From assembly GCA_934463455.1 (NCBI GenBank), contig CAKSJU010000002.1:1-58764 (forward strand): a stretch of 58,764 bases of DNA, read 5' to 3'. The DNA is from an uncultured Clostridia bacterium. GTDB taxonomy: Bacteria > Bacillota > Clostridia > UBA1381. Position 1 is the stretch's first letter. Every line of letters begins with the position of its first letter. Positions 1-8,602 of this stretch are shown here, one piece after another. The notes under the pieces are model-generated. The model ran no database searches, was not told where the DNA came from, and saw only the letters and a program-made list of their open reading frames with translations. Made by a program: the position numbers and the translations under genes.

Positions 1-83
1 CACCGAGTATCGTTTTCGACATGTGCAATATTATATCCCTTTTTGAGCATCATAATTTCCAACTCAGGAAATGCTCCAAAATA
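1..83 (-). pseudogene. Fragment of an alpha/beta-hydrolase gene, cut by window edge
   Basis: On the minus strand this stretch is open and reads FGAFPELEIMMLKKGYNIAH, which resembles the strand-helix segment near the start of alpha/beta-hydrolases of the prolyl-oligopeptidase/PAF-acetylhydrolase type. It joins, without a stop, the serine hydrolase remnant at 84-260, so it is a chimeric junction and not an intact gene. The rest lies outside the window. The family call rests on one short motif. Confidence 0.35.
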
Positions 84-260
84 TTCTTTTTTCAAAAGCT
101 TGTATGTACGGATTGCTTCAAGAAATTTTATGTAATCTTCCACCTTGATACACAGCCTGCTCCGCCGCTTTCATACTTTGTACCGATTCTGTAATCAGCT
201 TTGAGCATGAATAAATATTATAAAGCTCTTTTCCCGTCACCTCCGTTTTTTTGTTTATAT
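84..260 (-). repeat. 177-bp direct repeat, copy 1 (serine hydrolase remnant)
   Basis: By eye this is identical to 3758-3934 and in the same orientation. It carries the interior of a broken class C beta-lactamase-like gene, including the same internal deletion and frameshift as the other copy, so the duplication came after the gene decayed. The left junction is to an unrelated hydrolase fragment. The right junction is to the sequence leading into the transposase gene. Confidence 0.85.
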
Positions 261-354
261 AGCCACATGCAAAACTCCAAATATATAGAGTTTATGCGGT
301 TTTACGGATGTGGCAGATCCGTTTTATCACTATAAATTAATTAAAATGTATAGA

Positions 355-417
355 AAAAACCACTCAAATTTGGTATAATATAGTTGCAACAAAAAATCTC
401 AAAGGAGAGTGGTTTTT
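355..417 (+). promoter_or_regulatory. Transposase promoter and ribosome-site hairpin
   Basis: An extended -10 (TGGTATAAT, 371-379) lies upstream of the transposase gene. An 11-bp inverted repeat has arms AAAAACCACTC (355-365) and its complement (407-417). The right arm covers the start of the gene and part of the GGAG ribosome site. The left arm is upstream of the expected start of transcription, so only read-through transcripts would fold the hairpin and hide the start site. Confidence 0.5.
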
Positions 418-1686
418 ATCTATCGTCAAGAAATTCTACAAGACATCAGTCTTTTCACTTCACAACCTAAAGCAAAATTTTATGATGAATTGTTTTTAAA
501 TTTGGATTTATCTTTTATTCCTGCTAATAAGTCAAATACAGGTCGTAAAGGATATAGTAATCATTCGATGATTTGCGCTTTCATTGTTATGAAATGCGAA
601 GGTTTTTCGCAAATCTCTGATTTGCACGATTATTTGTCCAATAATCTCATCATTGCTCATTACTGTGGCTTTGACATTACCAAAGAATTACCGTCTTATG
701 CCAAATTCACTCGTTTTATTCGTGAATTTGATAACGATGTTCTGCAGTCCGTTATGCAGTCTCAGGTCCTCAAGGCTGTTGATTTAAATCTGATTGACAG
801 CTCTTTCATTGCTCTTGATGCTACTCCCGTTAAAGCTAATGTTTCTAACAACAATCCCAAATCTTTCAGAAAAAACAAGTTTTCAAAAGATAATACTCCA
901 AAAGCAGATAAGGATCGCACTTTGGGTGTTCAGACAGCTTCCAATCAGCATAACGAAAAGAAATACGAGTTTTATTGGGGCTACAAGAATCATATCCTTG
1001 TAGATTGTATATCGGGCTTACCCATTTGCGAACTCACAACCGGCGCCAATATTTCCGATAGCTCTGTAACCCTTGATATTCTCAAAAAAGCAAATTCTTT
1101 TCTTCCTCTTTCGGAATGCTCGTTCTTAGCCGATAAGGCATATGACGCAAAATATATTTACAATACCATCCGCGATACATACAACGGTGATTGCTTTATC
1201 GCGCTCAACACCCGCCATACTAAAGCGCCTGAAAAGCTTCTTCAAGGCAATATCATCTGCGAAGCAGGACTTGCTATGCACCGCAACGGCAAGTTCACCG
1301 ACAGGGGGCGCACCCGACAAAAGTTTTGCTGTCCGTTTAAGCGTTCAAAGAACGGCGAATGTCCATGTAATCACAAAAACTGGAACAACGGCAGAAAAAC
1401 ACGCGGCTACACAAAATGCGTTACTGTTCCGGATGATAACAGACTTTCTATTGACAGGAGTTCTATCGCTTTTAAATCAATCTATCCATTAAGAACAGAA
1501 GCCGAGAGATACAATTCAAGATTTAAACAGACCGGCTGTGAAAGAGTTTATGTCCGAACCGGAAACTCTGTTAAAAATCTGAATACAATCGCCCATATTT
1601 CGCTGTTATTAATTGCAATAACTGCTGTTGTCACTAGGAAAGATGTTTCTTACCGCAGTGTAAAAGCGTTAAAAAGACTCGCCTGA
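409..1686 (+). CDS. IS4-type DDE transposase
   Basis: A transposase of 425 residues of the IS4/IS1182-like DDE group, which cuts and joins the ends of its insertion sequence. The catalytic residues are visible: Asp in ALDATPVKA (about residue 137), Asp in LADKAYD (about 242), and the C-terminal Y-(2)-R-(3)-E-(6)-K signature in YPLRTEAERYNSRFK. A cysteine-rich insert (CCPFKRSKNGECPC) precedes that signature. The frame is intact, so the element may be active. The GTG at 409 is the only start near a ribosome site (GGAG, 404-407), but the spacing is very short, so the true start may be a rare codon slightly downstream. I could not fix the terminal inverted repeats. Confidence 0.85.
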   Translation: MVFIYRQEILQDISLFTSQPKAKFYDELFLNLDLSFIPANKSNTGRKGYSNHSMICAFIVMKCEGFSQISDLHDYLSNNLIIAHYCGFDITKELPSYAKFTRFIREFDNDVLQSVMQSQVLKAVDLNLIDSSFIALDATPVKANVSNNNPKSFRKNKFSKDNTPKADKDRTLGVQTASNQHNEKKYEFYWGYKNHILVDCISGLPICELTTGANISDSSVTLDILKKANSFLPLSECSFLADKAYDAKYIYNTIRDTYNGDCFIALNTRHTKAPEKLLQGNIICEAGLAMHRNGKFTDRGRTRQKFCCPFKRSKNGECPCNHKNWNNGRKTRGYTKCVTVPDDNRLSIDRSSIAFKSIYPLRTEAERYNSRFKQTGCERVYVRTGNSVKNLNTIAHISLLLIAITAVVTRKDVSYRSVKALKRLA

Positions 1687-2018
1687 CAAAACGCAAAAGT
1701 TGAATTTTTCATTTTTGCCGTTAGGCTTGTTTGCCATACACTTTTTCCCTTCATTCTCTGCTTTTTTTGCTTCGCTCTGCTTTTTTTCTTTTTGATTATT
1801 TTTTCATCATTGTGTTTTGCACTTCTCTATCTTTTTTTTACTTAATCCGCCGCCGAACCGTGGCGTCAGTCATCTTCATTCAAGCTATATTATAGCACAA
1901 TATTTTAAGAATTAAAATATATAATCGGATATAAATTTTATATTTTTGTACCTGTTTTCAAAAAGATATTGTTTTTTTAGCGGAATATGTTATAATTGAT
2001 CGTGAGAGGTGAAAACAA
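1687..2018. other. Non-coding stretch after the transposase
   Basis: I see no gene here. It is T-rich and probably contains the right end of the insertion sequence, which I could not delimit. The last 30 bases carry the ribosome site (GAGAGGTGA) of the next gene. Confidence 0.5.
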
Positions 2019-2879
2019 ATGAAAATATCTACACAAACAGAAGTTGCAAGTAAAATTATAGGTGAAGAGAAAACCGTTGAATATATAGCAAAAGCCGGCT
2101 TTGATGCATGGGATTTTACTATGTGCAGTATGTTTTCTTATGATTGGTATACCGGTAAGTTTTCAAAAACCGACCATCCCCTGTGTGGAAGCAACTATTT
2201 AGCATTTGCAAGAAAGCTAAAAAAAATAGGTCTTGATAACGGAATAGTATGCAATCAGTCCCATGCACCATTTCCGAGTGCTATGGAGGTTATATCCTAT
2301 TTGAAAAGAGCAATAGAATGTACCGCTGAGGCAGGAGGAAAAATTTGTGTAATACACCCCGAAAACAACAAATCTCCGGAACAGAATGCCGAGATGTATT
2401 TTGAATTATTACCTTTTGCAAAGGAATGCGGTGTGAAAATTGCAACAGAAAATATGTGGAACTGGGACTGGGACAAGGATTTTGCCTTACCTGCTGCTTG
2501 TTCATCACCTGATAATTTTAATGCTCATATTGATGCAGTTAACGATGACTTTCTTGTTGCCTGTCTTGATATAGGTCATGCCGAAATGAAAGGTCTTGAT
2601 ACAAGTGCTGTAGAAATGATAAATACACTCGGAAACAAAATTCAGGCTCTTCATATTCATGATAATGATAAATGGCACGATTCACATCAGATTCCTTTTT
2701 CAATGAGTATAGATTTTGAAGCTATTGTAAAGGCTCTGAAGAAAATAAATTATAATGGATATTTTACCCTTGAAGCAGATGAATATTTATCTTCATTTAC
2801 AAGCGATAATATGTTCGATGGTATAAAGAATCTGCAACATTCCGCAAAAAAGCTCGCAGATATGTTTGATAACCTATAA
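2019..2879 (+). CDS. Sugar phosphate isomerase/epimerase (xylose isomerase-like TIM barrel)
   Basis: A 286-residue protein of the AP endonuclease 2/xylose isomerase-like TIM-barrel family, which usually isomerises or epimerises sugars, inositols or keto acids with a divalent metal. Candidate metal ligands appear in the usual order: Glu in IATENMW (about 144), Asp and His in CLDIGHAEM (about 184-187), His in HIHDND and Glu in TLEADEY near the C-terminus. The start ATG has ribosome site GAGAGGTGA. There is no signal peptide, so it is cytoplasmic. It points away from the glycyl-radical gene set at 4-8.4 kb and may belong to the same catabolic island, but that link is inference. The substrate is unknown. 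Confidence 0.8.
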   Translation: MKISTQTEVASKIIGEEKTVEYIAKAGFDAWDFTMCSMFSYDWYTGKFSKTDHPLCGSNYLAFARKLKKIGLDNGIVCNQSHAPFPSAMEVISYLKRAIECTAEAGGKICVIHPENNKSPEQNAEMYFELLPFAKECGVKIATENMWNWDWDKDFALPAACSSPDNFNAHIDAVNDDFLVACLDIGHAEMKGLDTSAVEMINTLGNKIQALHIHDNDKWHDSHQIPFSMSIDFEAIVKALKKINYNGYFTLEADEYLSSFTSDNMFDGIKNLQHSAKKLADMFDNL

Positions 2880-2969
2880 AGGGTACCCCTTAGAATTAAG
2901 AAGTTTATGAAAATGATCTGAAAAAATGTTTTGTAAAATACTCATATGTATATTATACCACAGAATTAG

Positions 2970-3038
2970 AAAAAAGAAAAGCCTACCCCTCAAGATTGAG
3001 GGGCAGGGGTGTTGAGGTGCGAGTCATCGCACTTTTTT
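2970..3038. terminator. Back-to-back hairpin terminators
   Basis: Minus strand: stem CCCCTC/GAGGGG (2986-3003) is followed, reading leftward, by a T-rich run (2982-2970), which would end transcripts of the broken gene at 2990-3469. Plus strand: stem GTGCGA-gtca-TCGCAC (3017-3032) is followed by six T. Confidence 0.6.
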
Positions 3039-3469
3039 ATGCCGTTAAGAAATTCTGTTTCCTCTTCTCTTTTATGAATTTTCAGAGATTCGTCTATCTC
3101 ACCGATTATGCCGTTAATTCCTTTTTCCAGCACTTTTTTATAGTCAGTCGTTGCGTGCTGCCACTCCATGGTTGATAGATTATCAATAGGCTTCAAGTAA
3201 AAATTATTCAAAGCCTCCGCTGTTGCCTTATGGCCGACACGTGTAAACGCATCGCCGACAACACTGCCGTCACATCTGAAAAATCCTGTCAGCTTGGAAT
3301 ACTCGGTAATCATAGGCTGCTGATTTTTAATATATTCGCAAAGACGCTTGACCTCTCTTTCGCTTCTGGGCAGAAACAAATCCTCTCTGTCAAATTCTGT
3401 TTTTACGGGAGAAACATACATATCTCCGTTCAGCGTAAACTCCGTAAGCTTTTTAATTCTTTCATTCAT
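2990..3469 (-). pseudogene. N-terminal fragment of a glycyl-radical enzyme
   Basis: The first about 140 residues resemble the N-terminus of pyruvate formate-lyase-family glycyl-radical enzymes (RIKKLTEFTLNG at the start, then ITEYSKLTGFFRCDGSVVG). The frame stops at 159 residues with a terminator inside its last codons, whereas the family is usually near 750-850 residues. The catalytic Cys and glycyl loop are missing, so the fragment cannot be active. It is not a copy of the enzyme at 6207-8441: the N-termini differ. It is a sign that this locus once held a second glycyl-radical enzyme. Confidence 0.6.
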
Positions 3470-3478
3470 GACAATCCC

Positions 3479-4067
3479 TCACTTATAGATTTCTTGTATA
3501 GTATCCGTTATTTTTGTTCTTGTCTGCTGAAATTTTTCATATCCCAGTACATGAGTTCCGAAATATGCCGTTATATTATTTATACGGTCTATAAAATAAT
3601 GTGCTCCGGCAGCACCGCCCCAGCCGAAATCGGGTCTTGTATTTTCTGCCGTCGGACATTGCTGCCCAAGTCCGAATCCACGCTTACCCTGTACCCAATA
3701 TGTCGGCATTTCTATTTGTTCCTTTGTTAGCTGATTGGTCGATAGCAGGTCAACCGTTTCTTTTTTCAAAAGCTTGTATGTACGGATTGCTTCAAGAAAT
3801 TTTATGTAATCTTCCACCTTGATACACAGCCTGCTCCGCCGCTTTCATACTTTGTACCGATTCTGTAATCAGCTTTGAGCATGAATAAATATTATAAAGC
3901 TCTTTTCCCGTCACCTCCGTTTTTTTGTTTATATCCGTATAACCGTTTGCATGACGATACACACATTTCCCGTCTTTCATCACTATGCAATCATAGAATG
4001 GAATTCCCATTTCAAGAAAGCTGTCCAGCAGCTTTGTAAGTTCCGTAAACATCCAATCACTTCTCAA
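3479..4067 (-). pseudogene. Broken class C beta-lactamase-like serine hydrolase
   Basis: The N-terminal part (from ATG at 4067, about 60 residues) has the SxxK catalytic motif as SCSK in YNIYSCSKLIT. The C-terminal part (ending at 3479) reads EDYIKFLEAIRTYKLL and then WGGAAGAHYF, as in penicillin-binding-protein-related hydrolases. Between them about 150 expected residues are missing, and one base is lost before EDYIKFL: the frame that should read GGAGCVS continues out of phase. The Tyr motif of the family is in the missing part. The N-terminal ATG overlaps the end of the activase gene by 11 bases, so it was once in that operon. Confidence 0.75.
3758..3934 (-). repeat. 177-bp direct repeat, copy 2
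   Basis: By eye identical to 84-260. This copy sits in its original context inside the serine hydrolase remnant; the other copy is displaced and flanked by foreign sequence. Confidence 0.85.
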
Positions 4068-4875
4068 ATATTTTTTTAATTTTTTTCATGTCCGGTACAC
4101 TATAATTTTCATGTTCCATGCCGAGTGCATCATATTTATGCTCACCCATACTGTGATACGGCAAAGGCTCTTTTTTAATACATTTTATCTTTTTCAAAAA
4201 TTCCGCAATTTTCCAAAGCTCTGATTTATCACCGTTAAATCCGCCTATAACGGGGATTCTTACGATAATATCGCATTTGCCCGAAAGGCGCAGCAAATTT
4301 TCGAGAATTAACTTGTTTGAAACGCCCGTTCCCTGTTTATGTAAATCCTCAGAAAATGCCTTGACGTCATACAAAAACAAATCCGTATACGGCAATATCC
4401 TTTCAAAATATTCCCACGGAACATTTCCGGCAGTATCGACCGCTGTATGTATTCCGTTCTCTTTGCATTTTTTAAGTATCTCGCGCAAAAAGTCCGTTTG
4501 CAGCATACATTCGCCACCGGAAAAAGTCGCACCGCCGCCGGAATTTTCATAAAAAGCCTTATCCTTTATAACTTCGGCAAGTACCTCATCAACACTGTAT
4601 TCCCTGCCGCATATTTTTCTTGCGTCGGCAGGGCAGTAAAGCTCACATTTGCCGCAGAAATCACATTTTTTTAATTGATGAGGACAAACCTCGGCACATT
4701 TGCCGCAGCCGATACATTTATCCTTATAAAACATCATTTGTTTTTTTGCCGATTGGCTTTCGGGATTATGACACCATCTGCATTTAAGGTTGCATCCCTT
4801 GAAAAATACGGTCGTCCTTATCCCCGGTCCGTCCACAAACGAATTTCTCTGTATATCAAATATTGTAGCTTTCAT
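4057..4875 (-). CDS. Glycyl-radical enzyme activating protein (radical SAM)
   Basis: A 272-residue radical-SAM activase that uses a 4Fe-4S cluster and S-adenosylmethionine to place the glycyl radical on its partner enzyme. The SAM-cluster motif CxxxCxxC is seen as CNLKCRWC (about residues 29-36). It is followed by a ferredoxin-like insert with two four-cysteine sets (CIGCGKCAEVC and CDFCGKCELYC), typical of activases of non-PFL glycyl-radical enzymes. GGGATFSGGE matches the SAM-binding strand. Start ATG at 4875 with ribosome site AGGGTGATT. It is the third gene of the set read leftward from 8441, and its likely partner is the enzyme at 6207-8441. A 356-bp gap separates it from the aldo/keto reductase, so it may have its own promoter. 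Confidence 0.92.
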   Translation of the reverse strand: MKATIFDIQRNSFVDGPGIRTTVFFKGCNLKCRWCHNPESQSAKKQMMFYKDKCIGCGKCAEVCPHQLKKCDFCGKCELYCPADARKICGREYSVDEVLAEVIKDKAFYENSGGGATFSGGECMLQTDFLREILKKCKENGIHTAVDTAGNVPWEYFERILPYTDLFLYDVKAFSEDLHKQGTGVSNKLILENLLRLSGKCDIIVRIPVIGGFNGDKSELWKIAEFLKKIKCIKKEPLPYHSMGEHKYDALGMEHENYSVPDMKKIKKIFEK

Positions 4876-5231
4876 ATAATCACCCTAATTTCTCCTTAAT
4901 ATATTAATTATATCAAACAATCTTTTACCGGTAAATTAAATTCATTATGGTTTTATAATTTATTACGGTAATTTTTTTATTCATTGAAAAAAATAAATTT
5001 ATGCGTTATGATTGCCTTAATGAAAGTTTTTGAGGTTGGATTTTATGAATTGTTCGACTGTGAAACAATCCGTGACCGTACCGATTCTATACGCTATATG
5101 CCCAAAGGACAGTCGTGCGGCAGATATACGGTGCAGCTGCAAAAGGTAAACGGGATTTTCGCCTTCGGAATATTCTATTGATTGCATATAAAATTACTCA
5201 TGAAAATTTCATATGCAATCACCGTTTATTC
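4876..5231. other. Gap between activase and aldo/keto reductase
   Basis: A plus-strand frame at 4984-5181 (65 codons, containing MPKGQSCGRYTV) has no ribosome site and I do not recognise it; it may be a gene remnant. A 10-bp inverted repeat, GATTGCATAT with its complement (5179-5220), lies just downstream of the reductase gene and may stabilise or end its transcript, although there is no T run. Confidence 0.4.
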
Positions 5232-6188
5232 TTATTGCCGAAACTTTTCACAGAGCAAATATTCTATCTCTTGTTTATCAAGAACGATATTGCAGTTATC
5301 AACGGCTTCTTTAAGGCGTGACACACTTTTTGCGGATATGAGCGGTATGTTTTTTATATCACATCCGAAATAAAATCCGTACAATGCCTGATGGGCATTT
5401 ATTTGTTTTTTATTACAGATATTTTTCAATCGCCTGAAAAGCTCCCGATTTTTTTCAGAGGTGCCTGCCGGAATGTCATTTCCGTAGAAAAACCCGTAAG
5501 CCTGTGCTGCAAACCCGATAACCGGCAATCCGATTTCTCTATAATATTGATAATCTTCAAAATTCATCTCGTGTACTAATTCTTTTTCATCCCAGCCGTT
5601 TGTCACATTATCTTTCAAGGAAAAAGCAATCTCACTGTATTCAAACTCTGCAAGACCGTGTTCTTTTGCATATTTGTTTGCCGCTTTAATTCTTTGAGTG
5701 CTCCAGTTCGATGCCCCTATATGCTTCACCATTCCGGATTTTACATATTTGTTGAGTATCTCAATTGCCGCACCGGGCTCAACGGTCGGATCATCTTTAT
5801 GGAAAAAATAGATGTCAATATAATCGGTGTTTAATTCTTCCAGACTTTTTGTAATATCTGCCTCTATGTCATTTTCCGTAATTCTGTTTCTTATATGCTC
5901 TCCGTTTTTATATTCGGGATTTCCTCCCTTTGTTATCAGTACAATCTCATCACGCATTCCGCTTGATTGTAACCAGCGACCTATACACCGTTCACTTTCA
6001 GGGGACTTGGGGCGAGTAACGTCTTCGCCGTAACAACGGGCGGTATCTATTACATTACCGCCGTTTGCAACATACATATCAAGTATTTCCGCACTTGTTT
6101 TTTCTGTGTTCATACAGAAACGGTGTGTACCGAGTGCAATTCTGCTTAAATTTTTTCTGTCTATAATAATTTCCGATTTTGGTATCAT
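5232..6188 (-). CDS. Aldo/keto reductase
   Basis: A 318-residue NAD(P)H-dependent reductase with the (beta/alpha)8 aldo/keto reductase fold, reducing an aldehyde or ketone to an alcohol. The catalytic tetrad is visible: Asp in VIDTARCYGED, Tyr five residues later, Lys in LITKGGNP and His in IYFFHKDDP. IGASNWS and GFAAQAYGF fit the later strands. It lies 18 bp after the glycyl-radical enzyme gene on the same strand, so the two are co-transcribed. A dehydratase-type glycyl-radical enzyme yields an aldehyde or ketone, which this enzyme could reduce; that coupling is inference. Confidence 0.88.
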   Translation of the reverse strand: MIPKSEIIIDRKNLSRIALGTHRFCMNTEKTSAEILDMYVANGGNVIDTARCYGEDVTRPKSPESERCIGRWLQSSGMRDEIVLITKGGNPEYKNGEHIRNRITENDIEADITKSLEELNTDYIDIYFFHKDDPTVEPGAAIEILNKYVKSGMVKHIGASNWSTQRIKAANKYAKEHGLAEFEYSEIAFSLKDNVTNGWDEKELVHEMNFEDYQYYREIGLPVIGFAAQAYGFFYGNDIPAGTSEKNRELFRRLKNICNKKQINAHQALYGFYFGCDIKNIPLISAKSVSRLKEAVDNCNIVLDKQEIEYLLCEKFRQ

Positions 6189-6206
6189 AATAGCATTAAC
6201 CTCTCT

Positions 6207-8441
6207 TTATTTATAAAAATTACGTGTTAAAACTTCCTCCTGCCACTCGGGTGACAGGCTTGTAAACTTAGCTGAGAAACCGCATACTCTGACAATTAAA
6301 TCAGGATATTTCTCGGGGTGTTTTTGTGCATCGAGCAAAGTATCCCTTGATACACAGTTGAGCTGAAGCGCCTCCATTGCCGTGTCGGCAGATGTACGCA
6401 GGAATGCTTCACATGTGGATATTGATGTTGTTCCGGGTAAAATGATATTTACAACACTGTTGCCTGCCATTTCGGTTTTATCCAATGCGTCGAGTGAATT
6501 TACAACGCTTGTTACATAGGGGATTTTTTTCAGCCTTGACGGTGTAAGACCCTGCGCTATATAATCTCCGTTATATCTTCCGTTTGGGGTGGCAAGCGTT
6601 TGCTCTCCCCAAAAACGGATTTCCGTATATGTGAGATAGCCGAGATTTATTTTCCCATCGTACATACTTGTATGCTTTGAAAGCATATTGTACATATCAG
6701 TATTAAATCTTGCGGCAAGCTCACAGGATTCCTTTTCTCCGTCGCCCCAGCCGGAACAGTGTATTGCGTCATAACGCATTTCATCGTAACCCTCCCAATT
6801 GCTGCGCACAGCTTCAAGCAATTGCTTGAGTGTGTATTTTTTTCGGTCAAAGCAAAGAGTTTTTATTGCCATAAGCGAATCTACAATATCGGCAAATCCA
6901 AAGCATGAATAGGTGTCATCCTTATATCTTGTACCTTTGTTGGTATAATCCCTCTTATTTTTAATGCAGTCGTTATAGGTTGATGAGTACAGCGGCAAAG
7001 GATCAACCATGTTCCATATTTGACCGCCTTTTGTTGCTACTCTTGTTTTTTCAGAAAAAAGCACATCCATGTTTTTACAGGTAATATCATAAACCTCATC
7101 AAAGCTTTTTGCATTATCAATCGGTTCAAAGAACATATTGACCTCTTTCATTTTATCCGTGCGGTTGTGAATCTGATATTCAAAAGCTTTTAATAAATTT
7201 GTGTAGTTTCCGCAATTCTGACATCCGGCGGCATTGGGTTCAATATCCCAGCAGCCTGATGCAAGATAATCTCTTGCGTCCTCAACAGTTAAGCCGCTTC
7301 GTATAAGTGACGGAATTACGGCATCATCATTCTCATAAAGAATTGTGCTTGTTCCGTTTGTGACCGGACCGTTCATTTTGTCAAGGTATTCTTTAGGCGA
7401 GTTTTTGGAGAAACGGCACTTAATTTTGGGGAAAATGATTCGTTCTTCATATGTTGCATCCAAAAACATTTTTGTCAGTTCATTATATATGGGATTTCCG
7501 TCTGTATCACAACCGCCGAGTACGTAAGTACATTCCAGTTCGTGGTCGGCATAACCGACCATTTCTTTGTCATGATTGTAATGGCAGTCGAAGATAAGCA
7601 AAAACTTTGAAACAAGTTCATATGCTTCTTCCTTTGTAATTGCACCTGAATGTATGTCCGCTTCATAGAATGGGTATAAATCCATATCCATGCGGCCGAA
7701 CGAGTTGGGACCGATTCCTTCAAGAGAACCGATAACTTTTCTCATAAGTGCATATACATTTAGTGCCTCGTAAAAACTTTGCGGCTTTTCCCAGGGAACC
7801 CTTCTTGCGGTGTCCGCAATTTTTCTGTAATTTTCATTTTGCGGATATGTTTTAAGCAATTCTTCCGCTTTGTCCGCAAACTTTTCACATATCTTTTTTA
7901 CGCATAAAAGACCTTCGCATACCGCAGATAAGAAATCTCTTTCCTCATCGGTCTCGGCATTTGCAAGCTGATGTTTTGCATCTTCCCAAACTCCTTTTAA
8001 CCCTTTTTGCAGAATGGGTCTGTGATTAAACTGAAAATGTTGGTCGGAATCGTTATAAGCACCGCAGATTAAATACAGCAGTTCTTCTGTCTGGCGGCAG
8101 CGTAAGTACCATAACTCCTCGTCCTGTTCAATAAATAAATGTTCATTTTTCCAATGTGTCCATCCGCCGGCATGCTTATAGCCGCGGAAATTCCTGGAGC
8201 CGTCCGATGCGCCGGGCAAAATACCTGTTTCGTAATAAAACGGCAAATCTTTAAATAAAACAGGCTTCATAATATCGGTAATAGTCTTATATTGCAAAAC
8301 TTTCATATCGTATGCAGACATACTTTTGTCATACAATTCATCAAGCTTTTTTGTGCCGACTTCCAGATACTTTTTTGCATTTTCATACGATGTTTTGCTG
8401 TAATAATTTTTGATTTCATTACGTAATTCATTATATTTCAT
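6207..8441 (-). CDS. Glycyl-radical enzyme (PFL family), unknown substrate
   Basis: An oxygen-sensitive glycyl-radical enzyme of 744 residues. The C-terminal radical loop reads VRVCGFSAKF, with the radical Gly at about residue 721. The thiyl Cys is most likely Cys397 in SGCWDIEPN. Dehydratase-type relatives usually have Gly-Cys-Val-Glu here, and PFL has Cys-Cys, so this active site (Gly-Cys-Trp-Asp-Ile-Glu) is unlike the characterised classes; a second cysteine pair, CQNC, follows at once. I chose the ATG at 8441 (GGAGG, 8 bases upstream) over the TTG two codons earlier. It heads an operon with an aldo/keto reductase and an activase, with a divergent AraC regulator. There are no microcompartment genes nearby. 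The family is certain, the reaction unknown. Confidence 0.9.
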   Translation of the reverse strand: MKYNELRNEIKNYYSKTSYENAKKYLEVGTKKLDELYDKSMSAYDMKVLQYKTITDIMKPVLFKDLPFYYETGILPGASDGSRNFRGYKHAGGWTHWKNEHLFIEQDEELWYLRCRQTEELLYLICGAYNDSDQHFQFNHRPILQKGLKGVWEDAKHQLANAETDEERDFLSAVCEGLLCVKKICEKFADKAEELLKTYPQNENYRKIADTARRVPWEKPQSFYEALNVYALMRKVIGSLEGIGPNSFGRMDMDLYPFYEADIHSGAITKEEAYELVSKFLLIFDCHYNHDKEMVGYADHELECTYVLGGCDTDGNPIYNELTKMFLDATYEERIIFPKIKCRFSKNSPKEYLDKMNGPVTNGTSTILYENDDAVIPSLIRSGLTVEDARDYLASGCWDIEPNAAGCQNCGNYTNLLKAFEYQIHNRTDKMKEVNMFFEPIDNAKSFDEVYDITCKNMDVLFSEKTRVATKGGQIWNMVDPLPLYSSTYNDCIKNKRDYTNKGTRYKDDTYSCFGFADIVDSLMAIKTLCFDRKKYTLKQLLEAVRSNWEGYDEMRYDAIHCSGWGDGEKESCELAARFNTDMYNMLSKHTSMYDGKINLGYLTYTEIRFWGEQTLATPNGRYNGDYIAQGLTPSRLKKIPYVTSVVNSLDALDKTEMAGNSVVNIILPGTTSISTCEAFLRTSADTAMEALQLNCVSRDTLLDAQKHPEKYPDLIVRVCGFSAKFTSLSPEWQEEVLTRNFYK

Positions 8442-8472
8442 AATCAATTCCTCCTTAAAATTTATTGATTAT

Positions 8473-8501
8473 AGTATACATACTTCTTTTTTTAATGTAA
8501 A
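8473..8501 (-). promoter_or_regulatory. Promoter of the glycyl-radical operon
   Basis: Minus strand: -35 TTTACA (8501-8496), a 17-bp spacer and -10 TATACT (8478-8473). It lies 32 bp from the start codon in the gap shared with the AraC regulator. Confidence 0.6.
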
Positions 8502-8541
8502 TGAAAAATCAAGAAAAATTGTAAAATAAGGAAATAAATAT

Positions 8542-8570
8542 TTGCAAAATAGTGTTTTTTATGTTAGAAT
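8542..8570 (+). promoter_or_regulatory. Promoter of the AraC regulator
   Basis: Plus strand: -35 TTGCAA (8542-8547), 17-bp spacer, -10 TAGAAT (8565-8570), 32 bp before the TTG start. Divergent from the operon promoter. Confidence 0.55.
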
Positions 8571-8602
8571 ATATTAAAGAAAAGCTGTAAGGAGTGAGAC
8601 AA

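Noticed and set aside
1142..1492. 116-codon plus-strand frame inside the transposase
   Set aside because: It is a shadow of the DDE transposase gene in another frame, with no ribosome site.
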